Assembly (NCBI RefSeq): GCF_900215435.1
Contig: NZ_OCMY01000001.1
Span: 496,001 to 560,000 of the forward strand
Reading direction: 5' to 3'
DNA from: Candidatus Pantoea floridensis
GTDB lineage: Bacteria; Pseudomonadota; Gammaproteobacteria; Enterobacterales; Enterobacteriaceae
DNA length: 64,000 nucleotides
Shown: piece by piece, positions 37,815 through 46,169 of the stretch
Layout of the letters: each line of letters starts with the position of its first letter
How positions within the stretch are numbered: the first letter of the stretch is position 1
Position numbers and translations under genes: made by a program
Notes under the pieces: generated by a model
Told to the model about the DNA's origin: nothing
Database searches by the model: none
Seen by the model: the letters and a program-made list of their open reading frames with translations, nothing else

Positions 37815-38899
37815 TGACACAACAGAATCTGGTGTTTCCGGCGCGCGTGCTGCGCGGTGCGGGCGTGATCAATCAACTGGGCGCGATTTGCGCCGGACTC
37901 GGGCAGCGTGCGCTGCTGATTGGCGGCCATCAGGCATTGCAGGCGGTAGAAGCGCAGGTACGCGCGCAGCTGCTGACGGCCAACGTCACGCTGCTGGCAC
38001 AGGAATGGTTTGGCGGCGAAACCTCGATCACACACATCAATCGTCTGGCCGCCATCGCCAGCGAGTTGCACGCCGAGGTACTGATTGGCGTTGGCGGCGG
38101 TAAGTCGCTGGATACGGTGAAAGCGGTCGGCGCGCAGCTCGGCTTGCCGGTGGTGACGCTGCCGACCATCGCCGCCACCTGTTCAGCGGTGACGCCGCTG
38201 AGTATTCGCTATGACGATAACGGCAATTTCTTCGATATCTTCCCGCTGCCGCAGGCACCGGCGGCAGTGATTATCGACAGCGAACTGCTGGCCAACGCGC
38301 CGCCGCGCTGGCTGGCGGCTGGCTTGGGCGATACGCTGGCGAAATGGTACGAGTTCCGCGCGGTCAGTGCACGTCATCCGGCGCGCGCAGGCAATGCGTT
38401 ATCCTCTCTGGCGCACAGCCAAATCTGTTATGACGTGATTGCGGAACACGGCCCAGCGGCCTATGCCGCAGTACAGCGCAGTGAGAGCAGCGCGTCGCTG
38501 GATCAGGTGCTGGATGCGATTTTTACCTGGGCGGGATTGACCTCGCTGATGAGCAACGGCGCGCACGCGGCGGCTTCGCATGCGATTTATGAAGGCTTCA
38601 CCTTCTGCGATAAAACGCGTGAATTTGGCCACGGTTTGCTGGTGGGCTTCGGCAACCTGTGCTTGCTGGCGCTGGAGCACCGCGCGGATGAAGAGGTGCT
38701 GGATGAGATGCGCCTGGCGCGCGACTGCGGCGTGCCGCTGACGCTGGGCGAGATTGCAGAACTGGATGAGCGTGAGCTGGCGCTGATTGTACGTGAATCG
38801 GTGCACGCGCCGGATATGGCGAATATGGCCGAAGCGGTGACAGAGGCGCGTTTGCTGGCGGTGATTGAGCGGGTTGAAAGGTTGGCGGCACGGATTTGA
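37814..38899 (+). CDS. Iron-containing alcohol dehydrogenase, HcxA/YbdH-like
   Basis: 361-residue NAD(P)-dependent dehydrogenase of the GldA/HcxA group, which reduce 2-oxo acids or oxidise polyols. Nucleotide site EVLIGVGGGKSLDTVKAVG (about 94-112), TLPTIAATCSAVTPLS, metal-binding region GLGDTLAKWYEF (Asp), NGAHAAASHAIYEGF (His) and REFGHGLLVGFG (His). TGATG overlap with the guanidinobutyrase gene indicates tight coupling, so it may act on a 2-oxo or aldehyde product related to that pathway. Exact substrate unknown. Confidence 0.85.
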   Translation: MTQQNLVFPARVLRGAGVINQLGAICAGLGQRALLIGGHQALQAVEAQVRAQLLTANVTLLAQEWFGGETSITHINRLAAIASELHAEVLIGVGGGKSLDTVKAVGAQLGLPVVTLPTIAATCSAVTPLSIRYDDNGNFFDIFPLPQAPAAVIIDSELLANAPPRWLAAGLGDTLAKWYEFRAVSARHPARAGNALSSLAHSQICYDVIAEHGPAAYAAVQRSESSASLDQVLDAIFTWAGLTSLMSNGAHAAASHAIYEGFTFCDKTREFGHGLLVGFGNLCLLALEHRADEEVLDEMRLARDCGVPLTLGEIAELDERELALIVRESVHAPDMANMAEAVTEARLLAVIERVERLAARI

Positions 38900-38903
38900 T
38901 AGC

Positions 38904-38993
38904 GGTCGCCATAAATGGCGACCCTACGGTCATTGTAGGGTCGGCGGCACTGACGTAATTGCTGACGTTGTAGGGTCGGCATTTATGCCGACC
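38904..38993. repeat. REP-like palindromes with two arm types
   Basis: GGTCGCCATAAATGGCGACC (38904-38923) plus CTAC; a broken copy GTAGGGTCGGC at 38935; and GTAG plus GGTCGGCATTTATGCCGACC (38974-38993). The two complete copies differ in their arms (GTCGCC versus GTCGGC), each with matching partner arm. They lie between convergent genes. Confidence 0.85.
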
Positions 38994-38999
38994 TGGTTT

Positions 39000-40361
39000 T
39001 TACCTGACCGCCAACAGCCCCACCACTTCGCGTACGTCGGCCACCTCATCCAATTCCAGACACACCGCTTCCAGCTGTTCGACCTGCGGCAGCGGCAGCA
39101 CGCGCCCCGCCAGACTGCGGTACTTCGTCAACAGCGCCTCAAGGCTTAACGGATTGGTCGGCGCGCCCGATGGCACCGGTACATGCTGCTGCCACTGTGC
39201 GCCCTGCTGCGTTTCTAGCCTCACCCACGGCTCGTCGTCGCGGCTCTGCTGCTCATCAATCACCAGCTCAATCCGCGCCAGCAGCGCTTCCACATTCGGA
39301 TGCAGACGTTTAGCGTCGTCATAGCTCGCCAGCTCCGCCGAGCCATACAGCGCGCGCGCTGCCAGCGCATAGGGCAAGCTCATTTGCGCCGCTGCCAGAC
39401 TGCGCAGCTCGCGTCCGCCGCACATCTCCAGCAGGAACGAATTCACCCCCACCACGATGCGCGCAATCTGCTCCACGCGCACATCATGCTGTTGCAGCAA
39501 TATATTCAGCGCATCAATCGCCGCATGGGTGCCACGGCACGAAGCGTACGGCTTGATTGAGCAGCGCGCCAGCTTCCACACCTCGCCAAGATCCGCCGTC
39601 AGCGCCTGCGGCTGCTGCGTCTCTGGCGCTAAGGTTTGCAGAAAACCGCCCCAGCGATCCTCGAATACCGCGGCAGGCCCGTTAATGCCGCGCTGCGCCA
39701 GCAATGCCGCCTGCACGCCGCCTTCTGCGGCACGCGCGGCATGCAGTTTTTTGGTGTGCGAACCGTCGTGGATAAAGCCCCATAAACCGCCGCTAAAGCT
39801 GGCGGCAATGCCCAGCGCAGAAGCACACTGCGCGCGATCCAGTTGCAGCAGCGAACAGACCGCCGCTGCCGCACCAAATACGCCGCAGCTGGCGGTAGAA
39901 TGCCAGCCCGCACCGTTGTGGGCGGAATAGCCGCCGCAGGCTTCCAGCACCCGGCGGCCAACATCATAGCCAATTATCATCGCAACGATCAGCGCCTGGC
40001 CATCCACCGGCTGCGTCGCCAGCGGCAGCGCCGCCAGCAGCGCCGGGATCACCACCGCACCGGAGTGATCGCAACCGCCGGTATCATCCAGTTCATACAT
40101 GTGCGCCGCCACGCCGTTCAGCCACGCCGCCTGACGCGCATTAACCTGCTGCGCGCTGCCCCAAACCTGCGCCTCTTCGCGTCCCCCTTCAGCATTGACC
40201 AGTGCCAGACACTCACGCCAAATCGGGCTATCGCAGCCCGCCAGTGAAGCGCCGAGCGTATCCAGCAGATGGCGTTTCGCCTGCTCCACCAGCGGCGCAG
40301 GCAATTGCGCAAAGCGGGTTTCGGCGATAAAGGCTGCCAGTTGATCAAGCGTGCTCGCCAT
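39000..40361 (-). CDS. MmgE/PrpD-family protein (epimerase or dehydratase-like)
   Basis: 453 residues of the MmgE/PrpD family, whose members include 2-methylcitrate dehydratase, cis-aconitate decarboxylase and iminodisuccinate epimerase. Typical stretches: AKRHLLDTLGASLAGCDSP (about 26-44), ELDDTGGCDHSGAVVIPALLA (about 88-108), YSAHNGAGWHSTASCGVFGAA and KPYASCRGTHAAIDA. It is the last gene of a seven-gene operon with an argininosuccinate-lyase-family gene and an ABC importer, and overlaps the preceding gene by 17 bases. The family pairing makes epimerisation of a substrate for the lyase a reasonable idea, but this is inference. Confidence 0.85.
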   Translation of the reverse strand: MASTLDQLAAFIAETRFAQLPAPLVEQAKRHLLDTLGASLAGCDSPIWRECLALVNAEGGREEAQVWGSAQQVNARQAAWLNGVAAHMYELDDTGGCDHSGAVVIPALLAALPLATQPVDGQALIVAMIIGYDVGRRVLEACGGYSAHNGAGWHSTASCGVFGAAAAVCSLLQLDRAQCASALGIAASFSGGLWGFIHDGSHTKKLHAARAAEGGVQAALLAQRGINGPAAVFEDRWGGFLQTLAPETQQPQALTADLGEVWKLARCSIKPYASCRGTHAAIDALNILLQQHDVRVEQIARIVVGVNSFLLEMCGGRELRSLAAAQMSLPYALAARALYGSAELASYDDAKRLHPNVEALLARIELVIDEQQSRDDEPWVRLETQQGAQWQQHVPVPSGAPTNPLSLEALLTKYRSLAGRVLPLPQVEQLEAVCLELDEVADVREVVGLLAVR

Positions 40362-41232
40362 GTGTACCTCCGATGATGCGGCTGAACACCTCCGCCGGAT
40401 GCGAGAAATCGTTCTCCGGCTGCGTCTGCCAGTGCGCCGCCACCTGCTCAGCGGTGGCGATCCACACGTTATGCTGTTGCAGCGTGTCGAGCAGCGAACG
40501 CAGCAGGCCAATGCGTCCGGCGGTACCGATGATTTCCGGATGCAGCCGCAGCAAATAGCACAGACCAAAGCGGTGGAAGCCGTGAAAATCCTGCGTCAGG
40601 TTCGCCAGCGTTTCACCGTAGGGCGCGATGCGCGATTGGCCTGGCGGGATCGCCGGGCTGAGATTAAAAGCAAAGTACGGCTCATCTTCCAGCGTGTAGT
40701 GCATCGGCAGCTCAACTAAGCGCGTGCCGGGATGGAAGTACGGCAAATCGTCGCCGCGCCAGCTCGATGACCAGCGAATGCCGCACTCAACCAGCGCCTG
40801 CGCCAGCCCCGGTTTCCACTGTCCGGCGGGCGTGCGAAAGCCGGTGATGGCGCGACCGGTGAGCAGCGCCAGCTTGTCACAACCGCGCGTCACGCTGGCG
40901 ATCTGCTGCTCCAGCGTTAAAGCCGAGAAATCTTCATGCCCATCGCCGCTACAGGCGATTTCATGGCCATCCGCCACCATGCGCTGCACTAATTCCGGCT
41001 GCTCTTCGGCAACCATCGCCGGCATGCACCAGCTGGCTTTGAGTTGCTTTTCCGTCAGCAGCGCCAGCAGGCGATCGACGCCGCGCAGCGTGCCGTAACG
41101 CCACACCGACAGGGTTTTATCGCGCCCCGCCACCGCCGGTGCCTGGGTGAGAATGCCGTGGATATCGTTGAAATCGATGGTGAGGATCGCCGCCGACTGG
41201 AAGCCCAGCGGCCAGCGTGAAGGTTCAGTCAT
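40345..41232 (-). CDS. CE4/NodB-like polysaccharide deacetylase homologue with degenerate metal site
   Basis: 295 residues with the NodB/PuuE-type fold. The usual D-x-D is Asp20-Phe-Asn22 (LTIDFNDIHG), and the usual H-x3-H is Ser95-x3-His99 (GHEIACSGDGHEDFS), so two of three predicted metal ligands are changed. The later GFRTPAGQW motif is retained. It is a diverged paralogue of the next upstream gene, which keeps all ligands, and overlaps it by 8 bases. It may have a different metal site or act as a partner subunit. This family hydrolyses C-N bonds in small molecules (for example allantoinase PuuE) as well as sugars, so a small-molecule substrate is plausible. Confidence 0.82.
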   Translation of the reverse strand: MTEPSRWPLGFQSAAILTIDFNDIHGILTQAPAVAGRDKTLSVWRYGTLRGVDRLLALLTEKQLKASWCMPAMVAEEQPELVQRMVADGHEIACSGDGHEDFSALTLEQQIASVTRGCDKLALLTGRAITGFRTPAGQWKPGLAQALVECGIRWSSSWRGDDLPYFHPGTRLVELPMHYTLEDEPYFAFNLSPAIPPGQSRIAPYGETLANLTQDFHGFHRFGLCYLLRLHPEIIGTAGRIGLLRSLLDTLQQHNVWIATAEQVAAHWQTQPENDFSHPAEVFSRIIGGTHGEHA

Positions 41233-42070
41233 GCTGTTGCTCCTGCAGATACCACTGCGCCACTGCGTCGCAGCGCGCAAACCACACGTCATCGCGCGCC
41301 GTCATCTGTTCAAACAGCTGCTCCAACAGTAGAAGTCGTCCCGGCTGGCCGGAGATTTTCGGGTGGAACAGCGTGGTGAGGCACAAGCCCTCATCCATCG
41401 CGCCATCAAACTCGCGCTGCCAGTTATCGCGCGTGTGCGCATAGCTGGCGATACGATCGCCGCCTTTGGGGAAATCGGGCTGGCGCGTATAAGCCAGCGA
41501 GGCGTAATCGTCCATCTCCCACTTGCCGGGAATCTCCACCAGCGGCGTATACCCCGCCACCGGAATGCTGTAGGGACGATCGTCACCGCGCATGCTGCTG
41601 GAGTAGATCACACCCGCGTCGCGCAGAATCTGCGGCGTTTCGGCATGCCAGTCGCCCGATGGCGTGCGAAAACCGCAGGCGGTGATGCCGAGATACTGTT
41701 TAAAAATCTCAGCGGACTTCGCCATTACTGCGCGTTGTTCATCCGGCGAGATTGACCAGAACGATTCGTGGCGATAGCCGTGATAGGCCACTTCGTGGCC
41801 CTGTTCGATAATCGCCTGACACTGCTGCGGCCACTGCTCCACCACCCACGCCGGAACGAAAAAGGTGGCGGGAATCTGGAAGGTGCGCAGCAGGTCGAGC
41901 AGACGCCCGAGCGCGCGGTACGGCCCGTAGGCTCCAAAGGTGAAATACTCTGGCGTTGACCACAGGCTGCCATTCAACATGGCATCGCCGGTGGGACCGT
42001 CGAGGTCAAACGCCAGCGCCATACAGCCGCGTTTTCCCTGCGGCCAGCGCACTGCGCCCGGTTGTTGCAT
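41225..42070 (-). CDS. CE4/NodB-like polysaccharide deacetylase family hydrolase
   Basis: 281 residues. It keeps the catalytic/metal pattern: LAFDLDGPTGD (Asp22, Asp24), GHEVAYHGYRHESFW (His97, His101) and FRTPSGDW. These match the PuuE/HpPgdA branch, which lacks a signal peptide and acts in the cytoplasm; none is seen here. Probably hydrolyses an amide or imide bond in a compound brought in by the adjacent ABC importer (inference). The start is 12 nt after the binding-protein stop; it overlaps the degenerate paralogue downstream. Confidence 0.85.
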   Translation of the reverse strand: MQQPGAVRWPQGKRGCMALAFDLDGPTGDAMLNGSLWSTPEYFTFGAYGPYRALGRLLDLLRTFQIPATFFVPAWVVEQWPQQCQAIIEQGHEVAYHGYRHESFWSISPDEQRAVMAKSAEIFKQYLGITACGFRTPSGDWHAETPQILRDAGVIYSSSMRGDDRPYSIPVAGYTPLVEIPGKWEMDDYASLAYTRQPDFPKGGDRIASYAHTRDNWQREFDGAMDEGLCLTTLFHPKISGQPGRLLLLEQLFEQMTARDDVWFARCDAVAQWYLQEQQHD

Positions 42071-42082
42071 CTGCTCGCTCCT

Positions 42083-42904
42083 TTAGCCCTGGTTGACCGT
42101 TGCCTTGGTCACGCCGTTATCGGCCAGGCCCCATTTGCCGAGGATTTTCTGGTAAGAGCCATCGGCGATCATGGCATCAATCGCTGCCTGAATTGCCGTG
42201 GTCAGTTCGCCCGCATCTTTGCCCACCGCCATGCCGGTGTACTGGAAGGAGAAGGCTTTATCGAGCGGCTTATATTTGCCCTTCTCCAGATCCATGATGT
42301 ACGGCAGGGTTTCGCTGCCCTGCACCACGCCATCCAGACGGTTCTGACGCAGCTGGGTGCGCGCATCGGCGGTACCTTCCGCACCCACCACGATGATGGC
42401 GGGCTTGCCGGCCGCCTCGCAGTGGGCTTTAGACCAGTTGGCGATTTCTAACGGGAAGGTGGTGCGACGGCTGGTGCCGACTTTCTTACCGCACAGATCC
42501 ATCGCGCTATTGATATCGCTGCGCGCGGTTTGGGTATAGAACTGCGGGCCGGTTTTGAAGTAGTCGATAAAATTCACTACCTGCTGGCGCTCTTTGGTGT
42601 CGGTCATGCCGGACATCACCAGATCGACGCGCTTGGTTACTACCGCGTTCACCATCTGTTCAAAGGCGATCTCCTGCCAGTTGATCTTCACACCGAGTTT
42701 TTCACCAATCGCCTGGCCGAGATCGTAATCCACCCCGGTTAGCTGGTTAGTGGCCGGATCTTTGAAATCCATTGGCGGATAGTTCGGCATGATCGCTACC
42801 GTCAGCCCTTTCTCTTTGATGGCGGCAGGCACGGCGATATCTGCCCAGGCAGACGATTGCAGCAGCACGGCGGCACTGATGGCACTCAATAACAGCTTTT
42901 TCAT
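42083..42904 (-). CDS. Periplasmic amino acid-type binding protein (SBP3 family)
   Basis: 273 residues. Signal peptide MKKLLLSAISAAVLLQSSAWA, mature start DIAVPAAIKEKGLTVAIMPNYPPMDF. Conserved GVDYDLGQAIGEKLGVKI and LVMSGMTDTKERQQVVNFIDYF. A Cys pair (DLCGKKVGTS and SKAHCEAAG) might form a disulphide. Start ATG 42904 with GGGGTG upstream. It belongs to the ASL operon; the ligand is unknown, presumably an amino acid derivative. Confidence 0.9.
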   Translation of the reverse strand: MKKLLLSAISAAVLLQSSAWADIAVPAAIKEKGLTVAIMPNYPPMDFKDPATNQLTGVDYDLGQAIGEKLGVKINWQEIAFEQMVNAVVTKRVDLVMSGMTDTKERQQVVNFIDYFKTGPQFYTQTARSDINSAMDLCGKKVGTSRRTTFPLEIANWSKAHCEAAGKPAIIVVGAEGTADARTQLRQNRLDGVVQGSETLPYIMDLEKGKYKPLDKAFSFQYTGMAVGKDAGELTTAIQAAIDAMIADGSYQKILGKWGLADNGVTKATVNQG

Positions 42905-42920
42905 ATTCACCCCGGTCACG

Positions 42921-43685
42921 TTAAAGAAGAATCGCGTTAATAAAGTTTTTCATCCGTGGATTTTGCGGGTTCAGCAGAATGTCTTCCGGTGCGCCCTGCT
43001 CGATAATGCGTCCCTCATCCATAAACACCACCTGATTGGCCACCTCACGGGCAAAGCCCATTTCGTGGGTGACCACCAGCATGGTGGTGCCCTCTTTTGC
43101 CAGCTGACGCATCACCGCCAGCACTTCGCCCACCATCTCCGGATCCAGTGCCGAAGTGGGTTCGTCAAACAGCATTAGTTTGGGTTTCATCGCCAGCGCG
43201 CGGGCAATCGCCACGCGCTGCTGCTGGCCGCCGGAGAGCGACTGCGGATAGTCATGCGCTTTATGCGCCATGCCCACGCGCTCCAGCAGCGCCATCGCCT
43301 CTTCGCAGGCTTCACGCTTCGGGCGCAGCAGCACGCGACACGGCCCTTCGATGATGTTCTCCAGCGCGGTTTTGTGCGGAAAGAGATTGAAGCGCTGGAA
43401 AACCATGCCGGTTTGCAGGCGCTGACGCGCAATCTGCTTGTCGCTTAAGGCGTGCAATTTGTTGCCAGCGATGCGATAGCCCGCCAGTTCGTTGTCGACC
43501 CAAATCCCGCCTTTATCGACCTTTTCCAGCTGATTGATACAGCGCAAAAAGGTGCTTTTGCCGGAACCGGACGGGCCGAGGATACACATCACCTCGCCGT
43601 AGTTCACTTCGAGGCTGACATCCTTTAGGGCGTGGAACTGGTCGAAATATTTGTTCACCTTCACGGCGCGCACGATGTTTCTCAT
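42921..43685 (-). CDS. Polar amino acid ABC transporter ATP-binding protein
   Basis: 254 residues with Walker [34 protein letters not shown], Walker B LMLFDEP and [15 protein letters not shown]. Start ATG 43685 has AGGAG 6 nt upstream. Third gene of the ASL operon. Confidence 0.93.
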   Translation of the reverse strand: MRNIVRAVKVNKYFDQFHALKDVSLEVNYGEVMCILGPSGSGKSTFLRCINQLEKVDKGGIWVDNELAGYRIAGNKLHALSDKQIARQRLQTGMVFQRFNLFPHKTALENIIEGPCRVLLRPKREACEEAMALLERVGMAHKAHDYPQSLSGGQQQRVAIARALAMKPKLMLFDEPTSALDPEMVGEVLAVMRQLAKEGTTMLVVTHEMGFAREVANQVVFMDEGRIIEQGAPEDILLNPQNPRMKNFINAILL

Positions 43686-43698
43686 GTTTGGCTCCTGC

Positions 43699-44574
43699 TT
43701 ACTGACGCTGACGATGGCCGCGTGAGAAGTAACGTTCCAGTCTGCTTTGCCCAAACGACAGCAGCGTGACCACTATCAGGTACCAGATGCCCGCCACGAA
43801 CAGCAGCTCCATTACGCGCGCGTTGGCGAAGTAGATGGTTTGCGTGTTGTAGAGCAATTCGGAGTACTGAATCATGCTGGCGAGACTGGTGGTTTTGATC
43901 ATGCTGATAAATTCGTTGCCGACCGGCGGCAGAATCACGCGCATCGCCTGCGGCAGAATGATGCGGTGCAGCGCCTGCAGACGCGGCATGCCGATGGCTT
44001 TCGCCGCTTCGTACTGTCCGGTATCCACTGACAACAATCCGGCACGCACCACTTCCGAGGTGTACGCCCCCTGATTGATGCTCAACCCAAGCAGCGCGGC
44101 GAGGAATGGCGTCATAAAGGTGACGGTTTGCACGCTGAACAGACCGGGAATGCTGATGGTGGGAAACACCAGCGCGAGGTTGAACCACAGCAGCAGCTGC
44201 AAAATCAGCGGCGTACCGCGGAAGATCCATGCATAGCCAACGGCGATGTAGTGCAGCACCGGATTCGGCGACATATACATGATGGCGGTGATCACGCCGA
44301 ACAGCACGCCAAGCCCCATCGCCAGCACCGACATGATCAGCGTATTCACCACGCCGTTGAGAATCGCCTGCGCGGTGAAGAACTGCGCTACAAATGACCA
44401 CTCAATATTGCCGTGGGCAAACGCATTCACCAGCAGCGCTAACAGGATCAGAATCACCGCCGACGCCGTTATGCGGCCGTAGTAGCGGCGTGGCACCACC
44501 TGATAGCGATCGAGATCGTAATGCGTCTGCTCGCGGCTGTTGTTTAAACTCGGCTCAATAGGCGTTGACGACAT
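43699..44574 (-). CDS. Polar amino acid ABC transporter permease
   Basis: 291 residues, longer than usual because of an N-terminal cytoplasmic stretch of about 35 residues ([20 protein letters not shown]). Membrane helices follow, with [19 protein letters not shown] and EAA loop [29 protein letters not shown]. It is the only permease gene of this transporter, so it presumably works as a homodimer. Second gene of the ASL operon. Confidence 0.92.
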   Translation of the reverse strand: MSSTPIEPSLNNSREQTHYDLDRYQVVPRRYYGRITASAVILILLALLVNAFAHGNIEWSFVAQFFTAQAILNGVVNTLIMSVLAMGLGVLFGVITAIMYMSPNPVLHYIAVGYAWIFRGTPLILQLLLWFNLALVFPTISIPGLFSVQTVTFMTPFLAALLGLSINQGAYTSEVVRAGLLSVDTGQYEAAKAIGMPRLQALHRIILPQAMRVILPPVGNEFISMIKTTSLASMIQYSELLYNTQTIYFANARVMELLFVAGIWYLIVVTLLSFGQSRLERYFSRGHRQRQ

Positions 44575-44584
44575 AAAAGCCTCC

Positions 44585-46012
44585 TCAGGCGCGCGGGCCA
44601 GCGTAATCTTCGGTCCAGCGCTGCTGGTCCTGCATCAGGGTTTGCAGACGCGCCAGTTGCTCACGCACCCGTGCCGGCGCGGTGCCGCCGTAACCGCTGC
44701 GCGCCGCCAGTGCGGCTTCCAGCGTCAGGGCGTGGCGCACCTCGGGCGTTAAGCGGGCGTCTACCGTCTGCAGCTGCGCATCGCTGAGATCCGACAACCC
44801 GCAGTTTTCGCGCTCGCACAGCTGCACCAGCTGTCCGGTTATTTCATGCGCCTCACGGAACGGCACGCCGCGCATCGCCAGCCAGTCGGCCACTTCCGTC
44901 GCCAGCGTAAAGCCGTCTGGCGCCTGCTCGCGCATCACCTCGGTATTGAACTTTAGCGTTGCCATCATCCCGGCCATCGCCGGCAGCACCAGCAGCAGGG
45001 TATCTACCGCATCAATCACGTTGCGCTTGTCATCGCTGAGATCGCGGTTGTAGGAGAGCGGCATCGCTTTCATGGTGGTCAGCAGCGCCATCAGGTTGCC
45101 AACCAAACGGCCAGAGCGACCACGCGTCAGCTCGGCGATATCCGGGTTTTTCTTCTGTGGCATGATTGAGCTGCCGGTGGCGTAGCTGTCGTGCAGCTCC
45201 ACCCAGCGGAACTGGCGCGAGGCCCACATGCACACCTCTTCGCACAGGCGCGACAGGTTGATGCCGATCATGCTGGTGACAAACAGGAATTCAGCGGCGT
45301 AGTCGCGGCTGGCAACGGCATCAATCGAGTTTTCGCACGGCGCGAGGTAGGCAAGATCGGCGGCGGCTTGCGCCGGCTGACGCGCAATGGCGGAACCGGC
45401 CATGGCGGCGGCGCCGAGCGGACAGCGCGCGCTGCGGCGATCCCAATCCTGCATGCGTTCGATGTCGCGAGCAAAAGATTGCGCATGGGCCAACAGCTGG
45501 TGACCAAACACAATCGGCTGCGCCTGCTGCAAATGGGTAAAACCGGGCGCGACGCTTTCGGTGTGCGCTGCCGCCTGCTCCACCAGCGCCTGCTGCAACG
45601 CCAGCAGTGCACTCACCACCTTGCGGCCGTTATCGCGCAGATAGAGACGCAGATCGTTAACGGTTTGATCGTTACGCGAACGTCCGGCGCGTAGCTTGCC
45701 GCCGAGCGGCCCTAAGCGTTCGGTGAGCGCGCGTTCGATAAAGGTGTGCACATCTTCATCGGCGGCAATCGGATGCAGCTGACCGGCACGATAATCGGCA
45801 TCCAATGCGTCAATCGCTGCCAGCATGGTGCTGAGTTCTTCTGCGCTCAGCAGATCGCCGCGCGCCAGCTCACGGGCATGTGCCCGGCAGCCCGCCAGAT
45901 CGTAAGGTGCCAGCGCAAAATAATAATCCGGGCTACGAGACAGCGCGGTTAAACTCGCCGCCGGTGCCGCTTTAAAACGCGCGCCCCATAACAGTTCGGC
46001 ATTATCAGACAT
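44585..46012 (-). CDS. Argininosuccinate lyase-family C-N lyase (paralogue in a transport operon)
   Basis: 475-residue member of the fumarase/aspartase superfamily closest to argininosuccinate lyase: LWGARFKAAP, AADEDVHTFIERALTERLG, KLRAGRSRNDQTVNDLRLY, PGFTHLQQAQPIVFGH (catalytic His region) and the signature TGSSIMPQKKNPDIAELTRGRSG (catalytic Ser loop). It is not in an arginine cluster; it heads an operon with an importer, two CE4-like hydrolases and an MmgE/PrpD protein. Such ASL-like lyases are known that split iminodisuccinate or ethylenediamine-disuccinate. It probably releases fumarate from an N-substituted aspartate, but true argininosuccinate cannot be excluded. Confidence 0.88.
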   Translation of the reverse strand: MSDNAELLWGARFKAAPAASLTALSRSPDYYFALAPYDLAGCRAHARELARGDLLSAEELSTMLAAIDALDADYRAGQLHPIAADEDVHTFIERALTERLGPLGGKLRAGRSRNDQTVNDLRLYLRDNGRKVVSALLALQQALVEQAAAHTESVAPGFTHLQQAQPIVFGHQLLAHAQSFARDIERMQDWDRRSARCPLGAAAMAGSAIARQPAQAAADLAYLAPCENSIDAVASRDYAAEFLFVTSMIGINLSRLCEEVCMWASRQFRWVELHDSYATGSSIMPQKKNPDIAELTRGRSGRLVGNLMALLTTMKAMPLSYNRDLSDDKRNVIDAVDTLLLVLPAMAGMMATLKFNTEVMREQAPDGFTLATEVADWLAMRGVPFREAHEITGQLVQLCERENCGLSDLSDAQLQTVDARLTPEVRHALTLEAALAARSGYGGTAPARVREQLARLQTLMQDQQRWTEDYAGPRA

Positions 46013-46169
46013 GCTATTTCCCCTTACAGATAATCATCAGCGATATGAAAAAGATATGAATGCGCCACTAGCGATAATAAAAACTTATTTTATGAACAAA
46101 CTAGTAAATACCGCGCATTTCAGGTTCACTGTACAATTACCGCAATTATTCCGGAGTTGAATAGCAAAA
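46013..46169. promoter_or_regulatory. AT-rich divergent promoter region of the ASL operon and its LysR gene
   Basis: 157 bp, much richer in A/T than its surroundings. Must contain both divergent promoters and LysR sites. I could not assign a convincing T-N11-A box or -10/-35 pair by eye. Confidence 0.5.

Noticed and set aside
44585..46012. Calling the lyase argH of arginine biosynthesis
   Set aside because: It is not next to argCBG, and the neighbours are an importer, CE4 hydrolases and an MmgE/PrpD protein under a LysR. The family call is kept but not the symbol.
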